The position numbers and the translations under genes were made by a program. A stretch of 53,791 bases of DNA, from assembly GCA_944358405.1 (NCBI GenBank), contig CALVQX010000016.1:1-53791 (forward strand). Reading direction: 5' to 3'. This document shows, in pieces, positions 8,794 through 16,229 of the stretch (its first letter is position 1; the number at the start of each line of letters is the position of its first letter). Under the pieces are notes generated by a model, which saw only the letters and a list, made by a program, of their open reading frames with translations, did not search any database and was not told the DNA's origin. Source of the DNA: an uncultured Bacilli bacterium. GTDB lineage: Bacteria; Bacillota_I; Bacilli_A; RF39; UBA660.

Positions 8794-9279
8794 ATGGCAA
8801 TAAAAACAGTGACGTTTGATAATAAATCAAATATGAGTACAAATTCCGATATTCCAAGAATCAATAAAGTGATTGACGATGACATTAACCAGTTAAAAGA
8901 TGTAGCAAATACAAACGCTACTAATATAGGAGATACTAGCAATTTAAGTACCTCTGATAAAAGTTCATTAGTAAATTCAATAAATGAATTATTGACTAAT
9001 TTTAATAGTCTATTCAAATTTCAACAAGTATCACAGCAAGTCACAATTAGCGGGAATGGAAATATTGGTACACCAATTGCAGATTTAGAAAATCCTACTG
9101 GATATACATTGCTAGGGATCTTACCAAAAGTAAATGGTTATGGAGATCAATGGCAAGTCACATATTCTGCATATAATCAAAAGGTATATGCCTATATTAA
9201 AAGCTATTATGGTGAATCACTAACTTCAACGTTACAATGTACAGTTGTATATATTAATAGCGATTATTTGAATGTTTAA
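8794..9279 (+). CDS. Putative short tail fibre or appendage protein
   Basis: A 161-residue protein that starts one base after the upstream stop. The N-terminal 75 residues form a heptad-like segment (INKVIDDDINQLKDVANTN, SSLVNSINELLTNFNSLF) as in trimeric fibre stalks. The C-terminal 85 residues are beta-rich (QVTISGNGNIGTPIADLE, YTLLGILPKVNGYGDQW) and end in a hydrophobic strand. This layout of a coiled-coil stem and small beta head fits a short fibre. No family can be named with certainty. Confidence 0.5.
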   Translation: MAIKTVTFDNKSNMSTNSDIPRINKVIDDDINQLKDVANTNATNIGDTSNLSTSDKSSLVNSINELLTNFNSLFKFQQVSQQVTISGNGNIGTPIADLENPTGYTLLGILPKVNGYGDQWQVTYSAYNQKVYAYIKSYYGESLTSTLQCTVVYINSDYLNV

Positions 9280-9290
9280 AAGGAGGAAAA

Positions 9291-9677
9291 ATGGACAATG
9301 AAATTGCGGAATTAAAAAGACGAGTGACTATACTCGAACAGTATCGTGAAAAAGATAAAAGCGAGTTGCATCAGTTAGATAAATCATTGCAAGTATTTAT
9401 TAATGAAATGAAGAATATTTCTGATGATTTAAAGACAGTAGTGTCTAATTTTAAAGAAGCAGTAACAAGGGCAACAAACGCTACACAAAAAGATTTGAAT
9501 GTGTTAAAAGAACAATATGATAATCTTGAAAAAAAGTTTTCTGCTTTGGACTATAAGGTGGAGCAAGAAACAGTTGTTGCCGATGCGGAAAAGTGGAAAA
9601 AGATTGTTAGTTATGTTGGAACTGCTGTCGCCGGAGGAATTGTAGCGTTTATTTTAGCCAAAATCGGCATTAAATAG
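9291..9677 (+). CDS. Coiled-coil protein with C-terminal membrane helix (XhlA-like)
   Basis: A 128-residue protein that begins with a leucine-heptad coiled coil (EIAELKRRVTILEQYREKDK) and ends with one membrane helix (IVSYVGTAVAGGIVAFILAKIGIK). This is the plan of XhlA-type proteins, which in Bacillus phages cooperate with the holin in lysis. It sits between the fibre genes and a holin-endolysin pair, which supports the role. It has a good AGGAGG site and is followed by the holin after nine bases. Confidence 0.65.
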   Translation: MDNEIAELKRRVTILEQYREKDKSELHQLDKSLQVFINEMKNISDDLKTVVSNFKEAVTRATNATQKDLNVLKEQYDNLEKKFSALDYKVEQETVVADAEKWKKIVSYVGTAVAGGIVAFILAKIGIK

Positions 9678-9686
9678 GAGGAAAAT

Positions 9687-9857
9687 ATGAAAGAAAAAAT
9701 AGCAAAATTAATCGATTTAAAGAGTATTGTAACAATTATTATAACAGTTGCTTTAGTATATGGCTTTATTGCTAGCAAGATACAAGCAGACCAGTTCATT
9801 ACTTTAGCGACCATGGTATTTATGTTTTATTTTACAAAAAAGAAGGAGAGTGAGTAA
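9687..9857 (+). CDS. Phage holin (56 residues)
   Basis: A short gene after TAGGAGGAAA with an ATG at 9687. The product has a basic N-terminus, a membrane segment SIVTIIITVALVYGFIASK, then IQADQFITLATMVFMFYFTKKK. The pattern of a KSIVT-type first helix and a QADQF turn is that of small Firmicute phage holins. It ends just before the endolysin start codon, as expected for a lysis cassette. The holin would form membrane lesions that release or activate the endolysin. Confidence 0.8.
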   Translation: MKEKIAKLIDLKSIVTIIITVALVYGFIASKIQADQFITLATMVFMFYFTKKKESE

Positions 9858-9858
9858 T

Positions 9859-10653
9859 ATGACAGCAAAAGAGTTCTATAATCAACAAGTAGGAAAAGCA
9901 GTAGATATTGATTATGCATACGGAGTACAATGTGTAGACTTGTTCAAGTTATTTACAAAAGAAAATTATAACGTATGGCAGTATAACTGTGGTAATGGAA
10001 TAGCAAGTGGTCTTTGGTTGAATAGAAAATCAAAACCATATTATAAATATTTTGATGAGGTTAGTGTTAACAATTTGCAAGATGGAGACTGGTGTTTTTG
10101 GGACAAAGGATCTAAAGATTGCCCAGATAGCCATGTCGCCATGTATTATCAAGGAAAATTCTTTGGGCAAAACCAAGCTGGTGTTAAAGCAGCAACTTTG
10201 ATAAACATTGATAAGCAAGGAATTTTAGGTGTACTAAGACCTAAAATGTATCAAGGAACTATTGACCAAGGAACCGCAACTAGTGCGGACCAATTATTAT
10301 TTGTTGGTTCTAAAGTTAGATTTAACGGTATCTTCAAAGCGGATATATTAAAGAGTCCTGTGTCTAGTAATCTATTTGGCTGTAGTCAACTAACTGGTGT
10401 ATCATTTTCTGATTATAAAGCAGAAAGATGTAAATCTTATCATTGGATTCCAACAGGACCATTTACTGAATGCGACAAAAACGGTAATGTAACTAAAGAC
10501 CAAAGATTAACAGGTGGTCAGTCCTATGTTAAAAATGACACTATCTACACAGTAAAAGAAATAGATATCCCAACTAATTCAGCTAAACTAAATATTAATG
10601 GTCGTGACGTATGGGTATATTCTACTTATTTATATGAAGTTGCTAATTCATAA
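9859..10653 (+). CDS. Phage endolysin: CHAP-type peptidase with C-terminal SH3-like domain
   Basis: I place the start at ATG 9859 because the GGAG of the ribosome binding site at 9845 leaves only one or two bases before the GTG at 9850. The product has 264 residues. The N-terminal 130 residues contain GVQCVDLFKLF with the candidate nucleophile Cys, LQDGDWCFWD, and SHVAMYYQGKFFGQNQAG with the candidate His, the CHAP arrangement of Cys then His. The C-terminal 110 residues (VGSKVRFNGIFKADIL to GRDVWVYSTYLYEV) look like an SH3-type wall-binding domain. It would cut peptidoglycan at lysis together with the upstream holin. Confidence 0.8.
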   Translation: MTAKEFYNQQVGKAVDIDYAYGVQCVDLFKLFTKENYNVWQYNCGNGIASGLWLNRKSKPYYKYFDEVSVNNLQDGDWCFWDKGSKDCPDSHVAMYYQGKFFGQNQAGVKAATLINIDKQGILGVLRPKMYQGTIDQGTATSADQLLFVGSKVRFNGIFKADILKSPVSSNLFGCSQLTGVSFSDYKAERCKSYHWIPTGPFTECDKNGNVTKDQRLTGGQSYVKNDTIYTVKEIDIPTNSAKLNINGRDVWVYSTYLYEVANS

Positions 10654-10711
10654 GATAATATTTTGAAATTATTAGAAATTATTATATAAAATTGATTAAT
10701 TAAGCTAAAAT

Positions 10712-10757
10712 AGACTCTCATTTCACTAAATCAGTGATTTGATGAGTCTCTTTTTTT
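10712..10757 (+). terminator. Terminator of the phage late operon
   Basis: AGACTC at 10712 pairs with GAGTCT at 10744, with an inner TCACT/AGTGA stem, followed by seven T. It lies about 60 bases after the endolysin gene and closes the structural/lysis operon. Confidence 0.75.
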
Positions 10758-10789
10758 ATGTTTAAATATCCCGGGAAAGGAGGTATTAA

Positions 10790-10957
10790 ATGATTACAAA
10801 GATACTTAACATTGAAGAGCGATCAATGTTCAATAAGATCTATGAAATTAAATCGGAATGTGTATTTATTAAAAGAGTTAAAAATCGGTATTATGTGAGT
10901 ATTAACACTGATAAATATATAAAAATTAATTCTGGTATTGCTAGATTATTTGTTTAA
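10790..10957 (+). CDS. Small protein of unknown function (55 residues)
   Basis: A short open frame starts at ATG 10790 after a very strong site, GGGAAAGGAGGT, and ends at TAA 10957. The product has no hydrophobic segment and is basic and beta-like in its second half (KRVKNRYYVSINTDKYIKIN). It stands alone between the late terminator and the Panacea-type gene, typical of a lysogenic-conversion (moron) gene. I do not recognise a family. Translation is supported mainly by the ribosome binding site. Confidence 0.5.
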   Translation: MITKILNIEERSMFNKIYEIKSECVFIKRVKNRYYVSINTDKYIKINSGIARLFV

Positions 10958-11067
10958 TTTTAACTTACTAATTTTTTATTTAAAACATATGTTATAGCAA
11001 GAGTAAAAACGTTATTTTATGCTAATAATATTATAAAGAAATGGATGTGATTTTTTAGTGAAAAAAC

Positions 11068-11133
11068 TTGACAAAATGTATAAAAAAGTTGTAGCATATC
11101 TAGCAAATATGTGCTATTCTATATTTAGAATAG
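11068..11133 (+). promoter_or_regulatory. Promoter and palindromic operator of the Panacea-type gene
   Basis: TTGACA at 11068 and TAGCAT at 11092 are 18 bases apart. Directly downstream are TAGCA(AATATG)TGCTA at 11101-11116 and a perfect eight-base inverted repeat CTATTCTA-TATT-TAGAATAG at 11114-11133. Both lie between promoter and ATG 11154, the position expected for an autoregulated toxin-antitoxin operon. Confidence 0.6.
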
Positions 11134-11153
11134 GTAGAGATGAGGTGGATATA

Positions 11154-11660
11154 ATGGGTAAGTACAGTGCACTAGATATCGCAACCTGGTTTATCTACAA
11201 AACGAATGCAGAAAAAAGAGAGAATCAAGCAGAAAATGATACATATGAAGTTTATGAAGGGTTAACACATTTGAAGTTACAAAAGTTATTATATTATGCA
11301 CAAGGCATTTGTTTATCTTTAAGTGGTAGAGAATTATTTGATGAAGCAATAGAAGCTTGGGATCATGGACCTGTTGTAAAAAAAGTCTTTGATAAATTTA
11401 CTTCAAAGGGAAGAAGTGAGATAACGATTGAAGATGCTCCATCTTCTGTAGAAGCTATAAGAAAAATAGAATCCGATGCAATAGCTAGAGAGGCTTTGAA
11501 TCTTACATATGATAATTTTGCAATATATACAGCATGGCAACTTAGAAATATGACACATGAAATTGGTAGCCCTTGGACTCAAATTTACTTTCCTGGGAAG
11601 AATAAAAAGATTCCCAATGGACTAATAAAAGCCTATTTTGATACTCATGTTATGGAGTAG
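11154..11660 (+). CDS. Panacea-domain protein (DUF4065/GepA-SocA type), likely antitoxin
   Basis: I choose ATG 11154 (GAGGTGG upstream), not the GTG at 11058, because a promoter and palindromes occupy the region between. The 168-residue product carries the family core THLKLQKLLYYAQGICL, FDEAIEAWDHGPVVKKVFDKF and the C-terminal GSPWTQIYF. This domain occurs in SocA-type proteolytic adaptors and, in many prophages, acts as an antitoxin (PanA) that neutralises unrelated toxins encoded next to it. The following gene starts six bases after its stop and is the candidate toxin. Such pairs in prophages often protect against other phages. Confidence 0.8.
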   Translation: MGKYSALDIATWFIYKTNAEKRENQAENDTYEVYEGLTHLKLQKLLYYAQGICLSLSGRELFDEAIEAWDHGPVVKKVFDKFTSKGRSEITIEDAPSSVEAIRKIESDAIAREALNLTYDNFAIYTAWQLRNMTHEIGSPWTQIYFPGKNKKIPNGLIKAYFDTHVME

Positions 11661-11665
11661 TTGTC

Positions 11666-12085
11666 ATGCCAAAAAAAGTCAAGCAAAAATCATTAATTTC
11701 AAAAGTATGTAATCATTGTTTTGCACCAACTCATTTAAAATTTAATTTTTCCTTTATTACGTATGATGAAAATTTTGAAGATGAGTATAAAGTTCAGTTT
11801 TTGAAAAGAATCAGGGAATTATCGTCTGTTCCATACTTGGAAATGATGAATTGGAATAAAAGTAAAGGAATAGAAATAGAAAAAATAAGTATAAGTAAAC
11901 AAATATCACCATCTTTTTTTGATGGTAATTCTCATAGGAATTTTGACAGTGGAAAATATGCAATATTTAGATTATATCCAAATGACAATCCGATTTTAGC
12001 GAGAGTAATTGGTTGCTTGATAAATAAGGTTTTTTATGTTTTTTTCATAGATATTGGAGGTAACTTGTATAAACATAGCAATTAA
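11666..12085 (+). CDS. Candidate toxin partner of the Panacea-type antitoxin
   Basis: A 139-residue protein six bases downstream of the Panacea gene, with no promoter of its own visible, so probably in one operon. The C-terminal half (YAIFRLYPNDNPILARVIGC, VFYVFFIDIGGNLYKHS) has the alternating beta pattern of small RelE-like or related toxin folds that end in FxxFID...LYxH. The N-terminal part is basic (PKKVKQKSLISKVCNHCF). The toxin role is inferred from linkage to the Panacea gene and this pattern; no catalytic residues can be named. Confidence 0.5.
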   Translation: MPKKVKQKSLISKVCNHCFAPTHLKFNFSFITYDENFEDEYKVQFLKRIRELSSVPYLEMMNWNKSKGIEIEKISISKQISPSFFDGNSHRNFDSGKYAIFRLYPNDNPILARVIGCLINKVFYVFFIDIGGNLYKHSN

Positions 12086-12087
12086 TT

Positions 12088-12561
12088 TTATAACCAAAAT
12101 TTTCCAAAAATTTCAATGAACTCTTCAATAGATTTACTGTAGTGCTTCATAAAGCTTTTCTGAGCTTCTTTTTTTATGCTAAGCATCTCTTTTGGATGAT
12201 TGTGTAAGTAGTTGTGTTGTTCTACTGTTAACCAAACAAACAATCCGTATTTCTCACTCTTTGGTCTGTTAGCAACACCACCAAAAACATGATGCTTTTG
12301 GCATTCCTTAGTCTTTTTAGTATGATATAACGTACTAGGTGGCATGATTGATACATCATTGTAGTAGTTGTTGCATTTACCTTTTTTGGGTCTGTATTTA
12401 TATTTTTTGTCCGCTTTTTTATTAGAAAGTCCACTTACTGCCGAACTTTTATATTCTTTATAAGGACAATTACTACAGTCTTTAAATGTTATTTGTTTAT
12501 TTATTTTTTTACAGTACAAAGTACGGTTCATTTTTTGTTTTAGATTGATACAATTATTCAT
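12088..12561 (-). CDS. Ref-like (RecA-dependent) nuclease with N-terminal Cys-rich region
   Basis: A 157-residue protein on the opposite strand to the phage late genes. The C-terminal half has CQKHHVFGGVANRPKSEKYG, WLTVEQHNYLHNHP and LSIKKEAQKSFMKH, the signature of the HNH-like Ref family, in which the phage P1 protein cuts DNA at RecA-directed sites. The first 60 residues hold several Cys (YCKKINKQITFKDCSNCPYKE) suited to bind zinc. Its stop lies three bases from the stop of the converging candidate toxin gene. It probably helps phage recombination or DNA processing. It is the last gene before the attachment site. Confidence 0.7.
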   Translation of the reverse strand: MNNCINLKQKMNRTLYCKKINKQITFKDCSNCPYKEYKSSAVSGLSNKKADKKYKYRPKKGKCNNYYNDVSIMPPSTLYHTKKTKECQKHHVFGGVANRPKSEKYGLFVWLTVEQHNYLHNHPKEMLSIKKEAQKSFMKHYSKSIEEFIEIFGKFWL

Positions 12562-12703
12562 AAAATTCTATTTAAAGAATTGCTAAAATTTTAGGACAAT
12601 AATTACTAGATATATTTTTAAAAATAGTAATAATTGACTATAAACAATAATCAATAAAATGTTGATATACAAAGAAATTGTGATTTAGATTAAATACTTC
12701 ATA

Positions 12704-12723
12704 ATTCCCGCTATGCTCCACCA
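12704..12723 (+). other. Prophage attachment site (attR): 3' end copy of a tRNA or tmRNA
   Basis: ATTCCCGCTATGCTCCACCA ends in a discriminator base plus CCA and looks like the T-arm and acceptor 3' strand of a tRNA or tmRNA (acceptor strand ATGCTCC). No matching 5' part lies upstream, so it is a fragment. The terminator at 12736 follows at the distance normal for the real gene. Phage genes are on the left only. This is the expected look of a right attachment site. Confidence 0.65.
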
Positions 12724-12735
12724 TATTGAATGTTA

Positions 12736-12759
12736 CCGTTGCATATCAACGGTTTTTTT
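12736..12759 (+). terminator. Terminator of the host RNA gene at the attachment site
   Basis: CCGTTG-CATAT-CAACGG is a perfect six-base stem (seven with the flanking A-T) followed by seven T. It starts 13 bases after the CCA end and is probably the original terminator of the interrupted RNA gene. Confidence 0.8.
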
Positions 12760-12916
12760 ATTTTCGAATGTTTTTACCTCTTATTTATCTCTTGTTTTTC
12801 TAAGTTTTAGTATGAGTTTATTTCCTACAATAATTAAAAATAATTTCTTTCAAGTATGATAAAAGTAAATTCCATTTAAAAGAAAATTAATAGAATAGAT
12901 CGAAGGAGGAATTCAT

Positions 12917-13852
12917 ATGTTGAAAGGAATTGATATTTCTAAATGGCAAGCAGGAATTGATTTAACAAAAATAGATACCGACTTTGTAATATGTAAAGCA
13001 ACAGAAGGAGTAGGATATACCGACCCTTATTGTGATTCATATTATCAAATAGCTAAAAAATTAAATAAAAAAGTAGGAGTTTATCATTTTGCAAGACCAG
13101 ATTTAGGAAATACAGCAGAAGAAGAAGCAGATTACTTCGTAAAAGAGACTCTAGGTTATCAAAAAGAAGCTATCTTAATTTTAGACTGGGAAAGTGGAAA
13201 TCTTGGTAATATTACTTGGGCTAAAACATGGTTAGATCGAGTATATCAAAAAACAGGAGTTAGACCATTAATTTATATGAGTGCAAGTGTAATGAGAAAT
13301 TATGATTGGAGTCCTATAGTAAAAGATAATTATGGATTATGGGTAGCAAATTATGGTATAAATAATGGTTTAGCAAACGATAATGTATTTAATACATATC
13401 CTTTAAAATATTGGCCCTTCTACGCACTATGGCAATATACTTCAACCGGTCGTTTGAATGGATATGATGAAAATCTAGATTTAAACTATTTTAATGGAGA
13501 CAGGATGGCATGGGATAAATATGCTTTTGCAAATATCAATGATAATTCAGAAGAACAAAAAGAAAAAACAATCGATGAACTAGCAGAAGAAGTGATTGCT
13601 GGAAAGTATGGAAATGGAGAAGAAAGAAAAAATGCTCTTGGCAATCAATATGACGAAGTACAATCAGTGGTCAACCAAAAGTTAGGAATTACCACTTCTA
13701 AGACGATTACGTATACAGTACAAAAAGGAGATACTTTAAGCACAATTGCCAATAAATATAACACAACATATCAAAAAATCGCACAAGATAATCATATTAC
13801 GAATCCTAATTTAATTTATCCTGGTCAACAATTAGTGATAAAGCAAAATTAG
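12917..13852 (+). CDS. GH25 lysozyme with Cpl-7 and LysM wall-binding domains
   Basis: A 311-residue protein after AAGGAGGAATTC. Residues 1 to about 200 are a GH25 muramidase: GIDISKWQ at the start, FVICKATEG, GVYHFARP and the catalytic ILDWESG. Residues about 220 to 255 (IDELAEEVIAGKYGNGEERK) are a Cpl-7 binding motif, and the last 50 (YTVQKGDTLSTIANKYNTTY) a LysM domain. There is no signal peptide, as in phage lysins. It cuts the glycan MurNAc-GlcNAc bond. It lies just outside the attR site, so it is either a host autolysin or a relic of another phage. The about 155 bases between attR terminator and this gene hold only its leader. Confidence 0.9.
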   Translation: MLKGIDISKWQAGIDLTKIDTDFVICKATEGVGYTDPYCDSYYQIAKKLNKKVGVYHFARPDLGNTAEEEADYFVKETLGYQKEAILILDWESGNLGNITWAKTWLDRVYQKTGVRPLIYMSASVMRNYDWSPIVKDNYGLWVANYGINNGLANDNVFNTYPLKYWPFYALWQYTSTGRLNGYDENLDLNYFNGDRMAWDKYAFANINDNSEEQKEKTIDELAEEVIAGKYGNGEERKNALGNQYDEVQSVVNQKLGITTSKTITYTVQKGDTLSTIANKYNTTYQKIAQDNHITNPNLIYPGQQLVIKQN

Positions 13853-13860
13853 ATTAAGAA

Positions 13861-13895
13861 AAAAAGACTTTACTTAAAAAAAAGAAAGTCTTTTT
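13861..13895. terminator. Bidirectional terminator
   Basis: AAAAAGACTTT pairs with AAAGTCTTTTT. It serves the lysozyme gene on the plus strand and the convergent small gene on the minus strand. Confidence 0.8.
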
Positions 13896-13901
13896 ATGTT
13901 A

Positions 13902-14072
13902 TTATAAACGTTCAATCATATTACTAAGCGTCTGATATTTCTGAAAAAGATCATCATCTACTTTTAATACTAAAGGATCATTTTCCAATAAGTTAGAATC
14001 TTGGATCAATTGTTTTCTAAATTCTTCTAAAGGAAGAATAACAAAATCAATGTATGCATCGATAAATTCCAT
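13902..14072 (-). CDS. Small acidic protein of unknown function (56 residues)
   Basis: A short gene on the minus strand with ATG at 14072 preceded by AGGTGAT and TAA at 13902-13904. The product is acidic and amphipathic: MEFIDAYIDFVILPLEEF, then NLLENDPLVLKVDDDLFQKY. It has no membrane helix and no Cys. It converges on the shared terminator with the lysozyme gene. I do not recognise a family. Confidence 0.55.
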   Translation of the reverse strand: MEFIDAYIDFVILPLEEFRKQLIQDSNLLENDPLVLKVDDDLFQKYQTLSNMIERL

Positions 14073-14210
14073 TTCCTATCACCTAATATTTAGTATGCAC
14101 TAAAACAAATAATAAATACCAAAATAATGTAAAATAAATGTCTTAATTATAATAGAATAAGAAAAAATAACAGAGTCATGATATAATAAAAACAAAAAGG
14201 ATAGATAAAA

Positions 14211-14999
14211 ATGATACAAGAAACATTACTATATCTAATTGCTATTTTACCAGTAATCTTAATCGGTAATTATATTTATAAAAAAGATAAAAATAAAGAA
14301 CCTCCATTTTTATTAGTAAAATTATTTTTATTAGGAATTGTTAGTTGCTTCGTAGTGCTTGCTATTACTTTTTTATTGTCCTTTATTTTTCCTCTATTAA
14401 CAAAAGAAATTGCTACAATGAATTATTTGGAATTACTCCTTTATACGTTTATAGGAGTTGCTTTCATAGAAGAAAGTGCCAAATTATTAATGCTTTATAA
14501 ACTAACATATAAAAATAAAGAATTTGATGAAGGTTATGATATGATTGTCTATGCTGTCTTTGTAGCCTTAGGATTCGCTGTTTTTGAAAATTTATTATAT
14601 ATTATATCGAGTGGTAGTTTATGGGTTGGATTATTTAGAGCAATATCAGCAGTACCTGGACATGCATGTTATGGACTATTTATGGGATATTATTTAAGCC
14701 TTGCAAAATTTTCAAATCTCCAAGATAAAAAAGAAGAAGAAAGAAGAAATAAATGGAAAAGTTTGTTTATCCCAGTAATTTTACATGGTATTTATGATTT
14801 TTGCGTATTATCAGGAAATCTACTATTATTAGCAATATTTATTATTTTTATTACGCAACTTTTTATCTTTTCTATACAAAAATTAAATTATCTAGTAAGA
14901 AATAATCAAGCACTACCAAAACAGAATAAGTATTGTTCTAATTGTGGGAAAGTAGTAAAAGGAAAATATTGCTGGTATTGCGGAAAGCAACAAGAATGA
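14211..14999 (+). CDS. PrsW-like intramembrane metalloprotease with C-terminal zinc ribbon
   Basis: A 262-residue protein with about seven membrane helices. It contains FIEESAKLLMLY (paired Glu), LGFAVFENLLY (second Glu motif), VPGHACYGLFMGYY and LHGIYDFCVL (His), the conserved residues of the PrsW/CAAX-like glutamic protease superfamily. In Bacillus subtilis PrsW cleaves the anti-sigma factor RsiW. The last 30 residues form a zinc ribbon, YCSNCGK...YCWYCGK, on the cytosolic side, unlike the textbook PrsW. Upstream is TATAAT-like sequence in an AT-rich leader. No anti-sigma gene is nearby, so the substrate is unknown. Confidence 0.8.
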   Translation: MIQETLLYLIAILPVILIGNYIYKKDKNKEPPFLLVKLFLLGIVSCFVVLAITFLLSFIFPLLTKEIATMNYLELLLYTFIGVAFIEESAKLLMLYKLTYKNKEFDEGYDMIVYAVFVALGFAVFENLLYIISSGSLWVGLFRAISAVPGHACYGLFMGYYLSLAKFSNLQDKKEEERRNKWKSLFIPVILHGIYDFCVLSGNLLLLAIFIIFITQLFIFSIQKLNYLVRNNQALPKQNKYCSNCGKVVKGKYCWYCGKQQE

Positions 15000-15050
15000 G
15001 TTGCTTGGAAACAGAACATTCTCTTTCATTTACTAAGAAAAAGACTTCTC

Positions 15051-15079
15051 TTGACACAGAAACAAATGTATTATATATT
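15051..15079 (+). promoter_or_regulatory. SigA-type promoter of the glycosyltransferase gene
   Basis: TTGACA at 15051-15056 and TATATT at 15074-15079 are 17 bases apart. They lie about 95 bases before the start codon at 15174, which leaves a leader of about 90 bases with no obvious structure. Confidence 0.65.
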
Positions 15080-15173
15080 CTCATTAAACAGTGATGTATA
15101 ACCACCGAATAAAAAAATAAAAATTATATGGAATTCAATTTTCATACATAACAAAAGTAAAGGAGAACGTTAG

Positions 15174-16175
15174 ATGAAAATATTATTGTATACAGAAGGT
15201 GAAAAAATTTTCTCAGTCAGTGGTCTAGGAAAAGCCATCAAGCATCAAATGCAAGCATTAGATTATATGAAAATACCATATACAACAAATCCTAAAGAAG
15301 ACTACGATATCATACATTTAAATATGTATGGACCACGTTCCTATCATCTAGCAAAAAAAGCCCACAGACAAGGAAAAAAAGTGGTATATCATGCTCATTC
15401 TACAGAAGAAGACTTTAAAAGTGGTTTTATTTTCTGTAAACAGTTAGCTCCGCTATTTAAAAAATGGATCACGAAATGTTATAGTTTAGGAGATGTAATT
15501 ATTACTCCAACACCATATTCTAAAAAATTATTAGAAGGATATGGGATTCAAAAGAAGATTTATGCAATATCAAATGGCATTGAATTAAAATTATTTAAAA
15601 AAGATCCAAAAGCAGGAGAAGAATTTCGAAAAACCTATCATTATAAAGAGTCTGATAAAGTCATTGTAGGAATCGGTCTATATATTGAAAGAAAAGGGAT
15701 TGTAGATTTTGTGGAATTAGCAAAAAGATTACCAGAATATCAATTTATTTGGTTTGGATATAGTCCTATTCATGCAGCTACAAAGCCAGTAAGAAAAGCA
15801 GTAGAGACTAAATTACCTAATCTAGTTTTTGCTGGACATGTAGAACAAAAAGTAATTAAACAAGCTCTAAATGGATGTGATCTTTATTTATTTCCTACTT
15901 ACGAAGAAACAGAAGGCATCCCCATCATTGAAGCCTTAGCATGTAAGACGAATGCTTTAATTAGAGATATTCCGATTTTTGAAGATTGGTTAGAAGATGG
16001 TGTAAATGTTTATAAAGCAAAAGACATAGATGAATTCGAGGAAAAAATAAAAAAAATAATAAACAAAGAGCTTCCATATCTAGGGGAAAATGGTTACAAA
16101 TTAGCGGAAGAAAGAGATATTAAAAAAGTAGGGGAACAACTAAAACATGTTTATGAAGAAGTGCTACAGAAATAG
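15174..16175 (+). CDS. cpoA: CpoA-like glycolipid glycosyltransferase (GT4)
   Basis: A 333-residue GT-B enzyme. It begins KILLYTEGEKIFSVSGLGKA and continues HQMQALDYMKIPYTTNP and KVVYHAHSTEEDFKSGF, closely like pneumococcal CpoA, which adds galactose to glucosyl-diacylglycerol. The C-terminal nucleotide-sugar domain contains GIGLYIERKGIVDFVELAKR and the EX7E motif in ETEGIPIIEALA. The product would act at the inner membrane face and supply the lipid anchor for lipoteichoic acid and the bilayer glycolipids. The upstream enzyme making the monoglucosyl lipid is not in the window. Confidence 0.8.
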   Translation: MKILLYTEGEKIFSVSGLGKAIKHQMQALDYMKIPYTTNPKEDYDIIHLNMYGPRSYHLAKKAHRQGKKVVYHAHSTEEDFKSGFIFCKQLAPLFKKWITKCYSLGDVIITPTPYSKKLLEGYGIQKKIYAISNGIELKLFKKDPKAGEEFRKTYHYKESDKVIVGIGLYIERKGIVDFVELAKRLPEYQFIWFGYSPIHAATKPVRKAVETKLPNLVFAGHVEQKVIKQALNGCDLYLFPTYEETEGIPIIEALACKTNALIRDIPIFEDWLEDGVNVYKAKDIDEFEEKIKKIINKELPYLGENGYKLAEERDIKKVGEQLKHVYEEVLQK

Positions 16176-16185
16176 AAAAATAAAA

Positions 16186-16224
16186 AGAATGAAAGAATAC
16201 AATAGACTCTTTCATTCTTTTTTT
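16186..16224. terminator. Bidirectional terminator between cpoA-like gene and rodA
   Basis: AGAATGAAAGA at 16186 pairs perfectly with TCTTTCATTCT at 16208, flanked by A and T runs. The two neighbouring genes converge here. Confidence 0.85.
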
Positions 16225-16229
16225 AAATC

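Noticed and set aside
11058-11153. Longer N-terminus of the Panacea-type protein from GTG 11058
   Set aside because: A promoter and two palindromes fill this stretch, and ATG 11154 has a better ribosome binding site and family-like start.
12562-12703. A complete tmRNA or tRNA gene before the attachment site
   Set aside because: No matching acceptor 5' strand, anticodon arm or tag-coding sequence is visible; only the 3' end is present.
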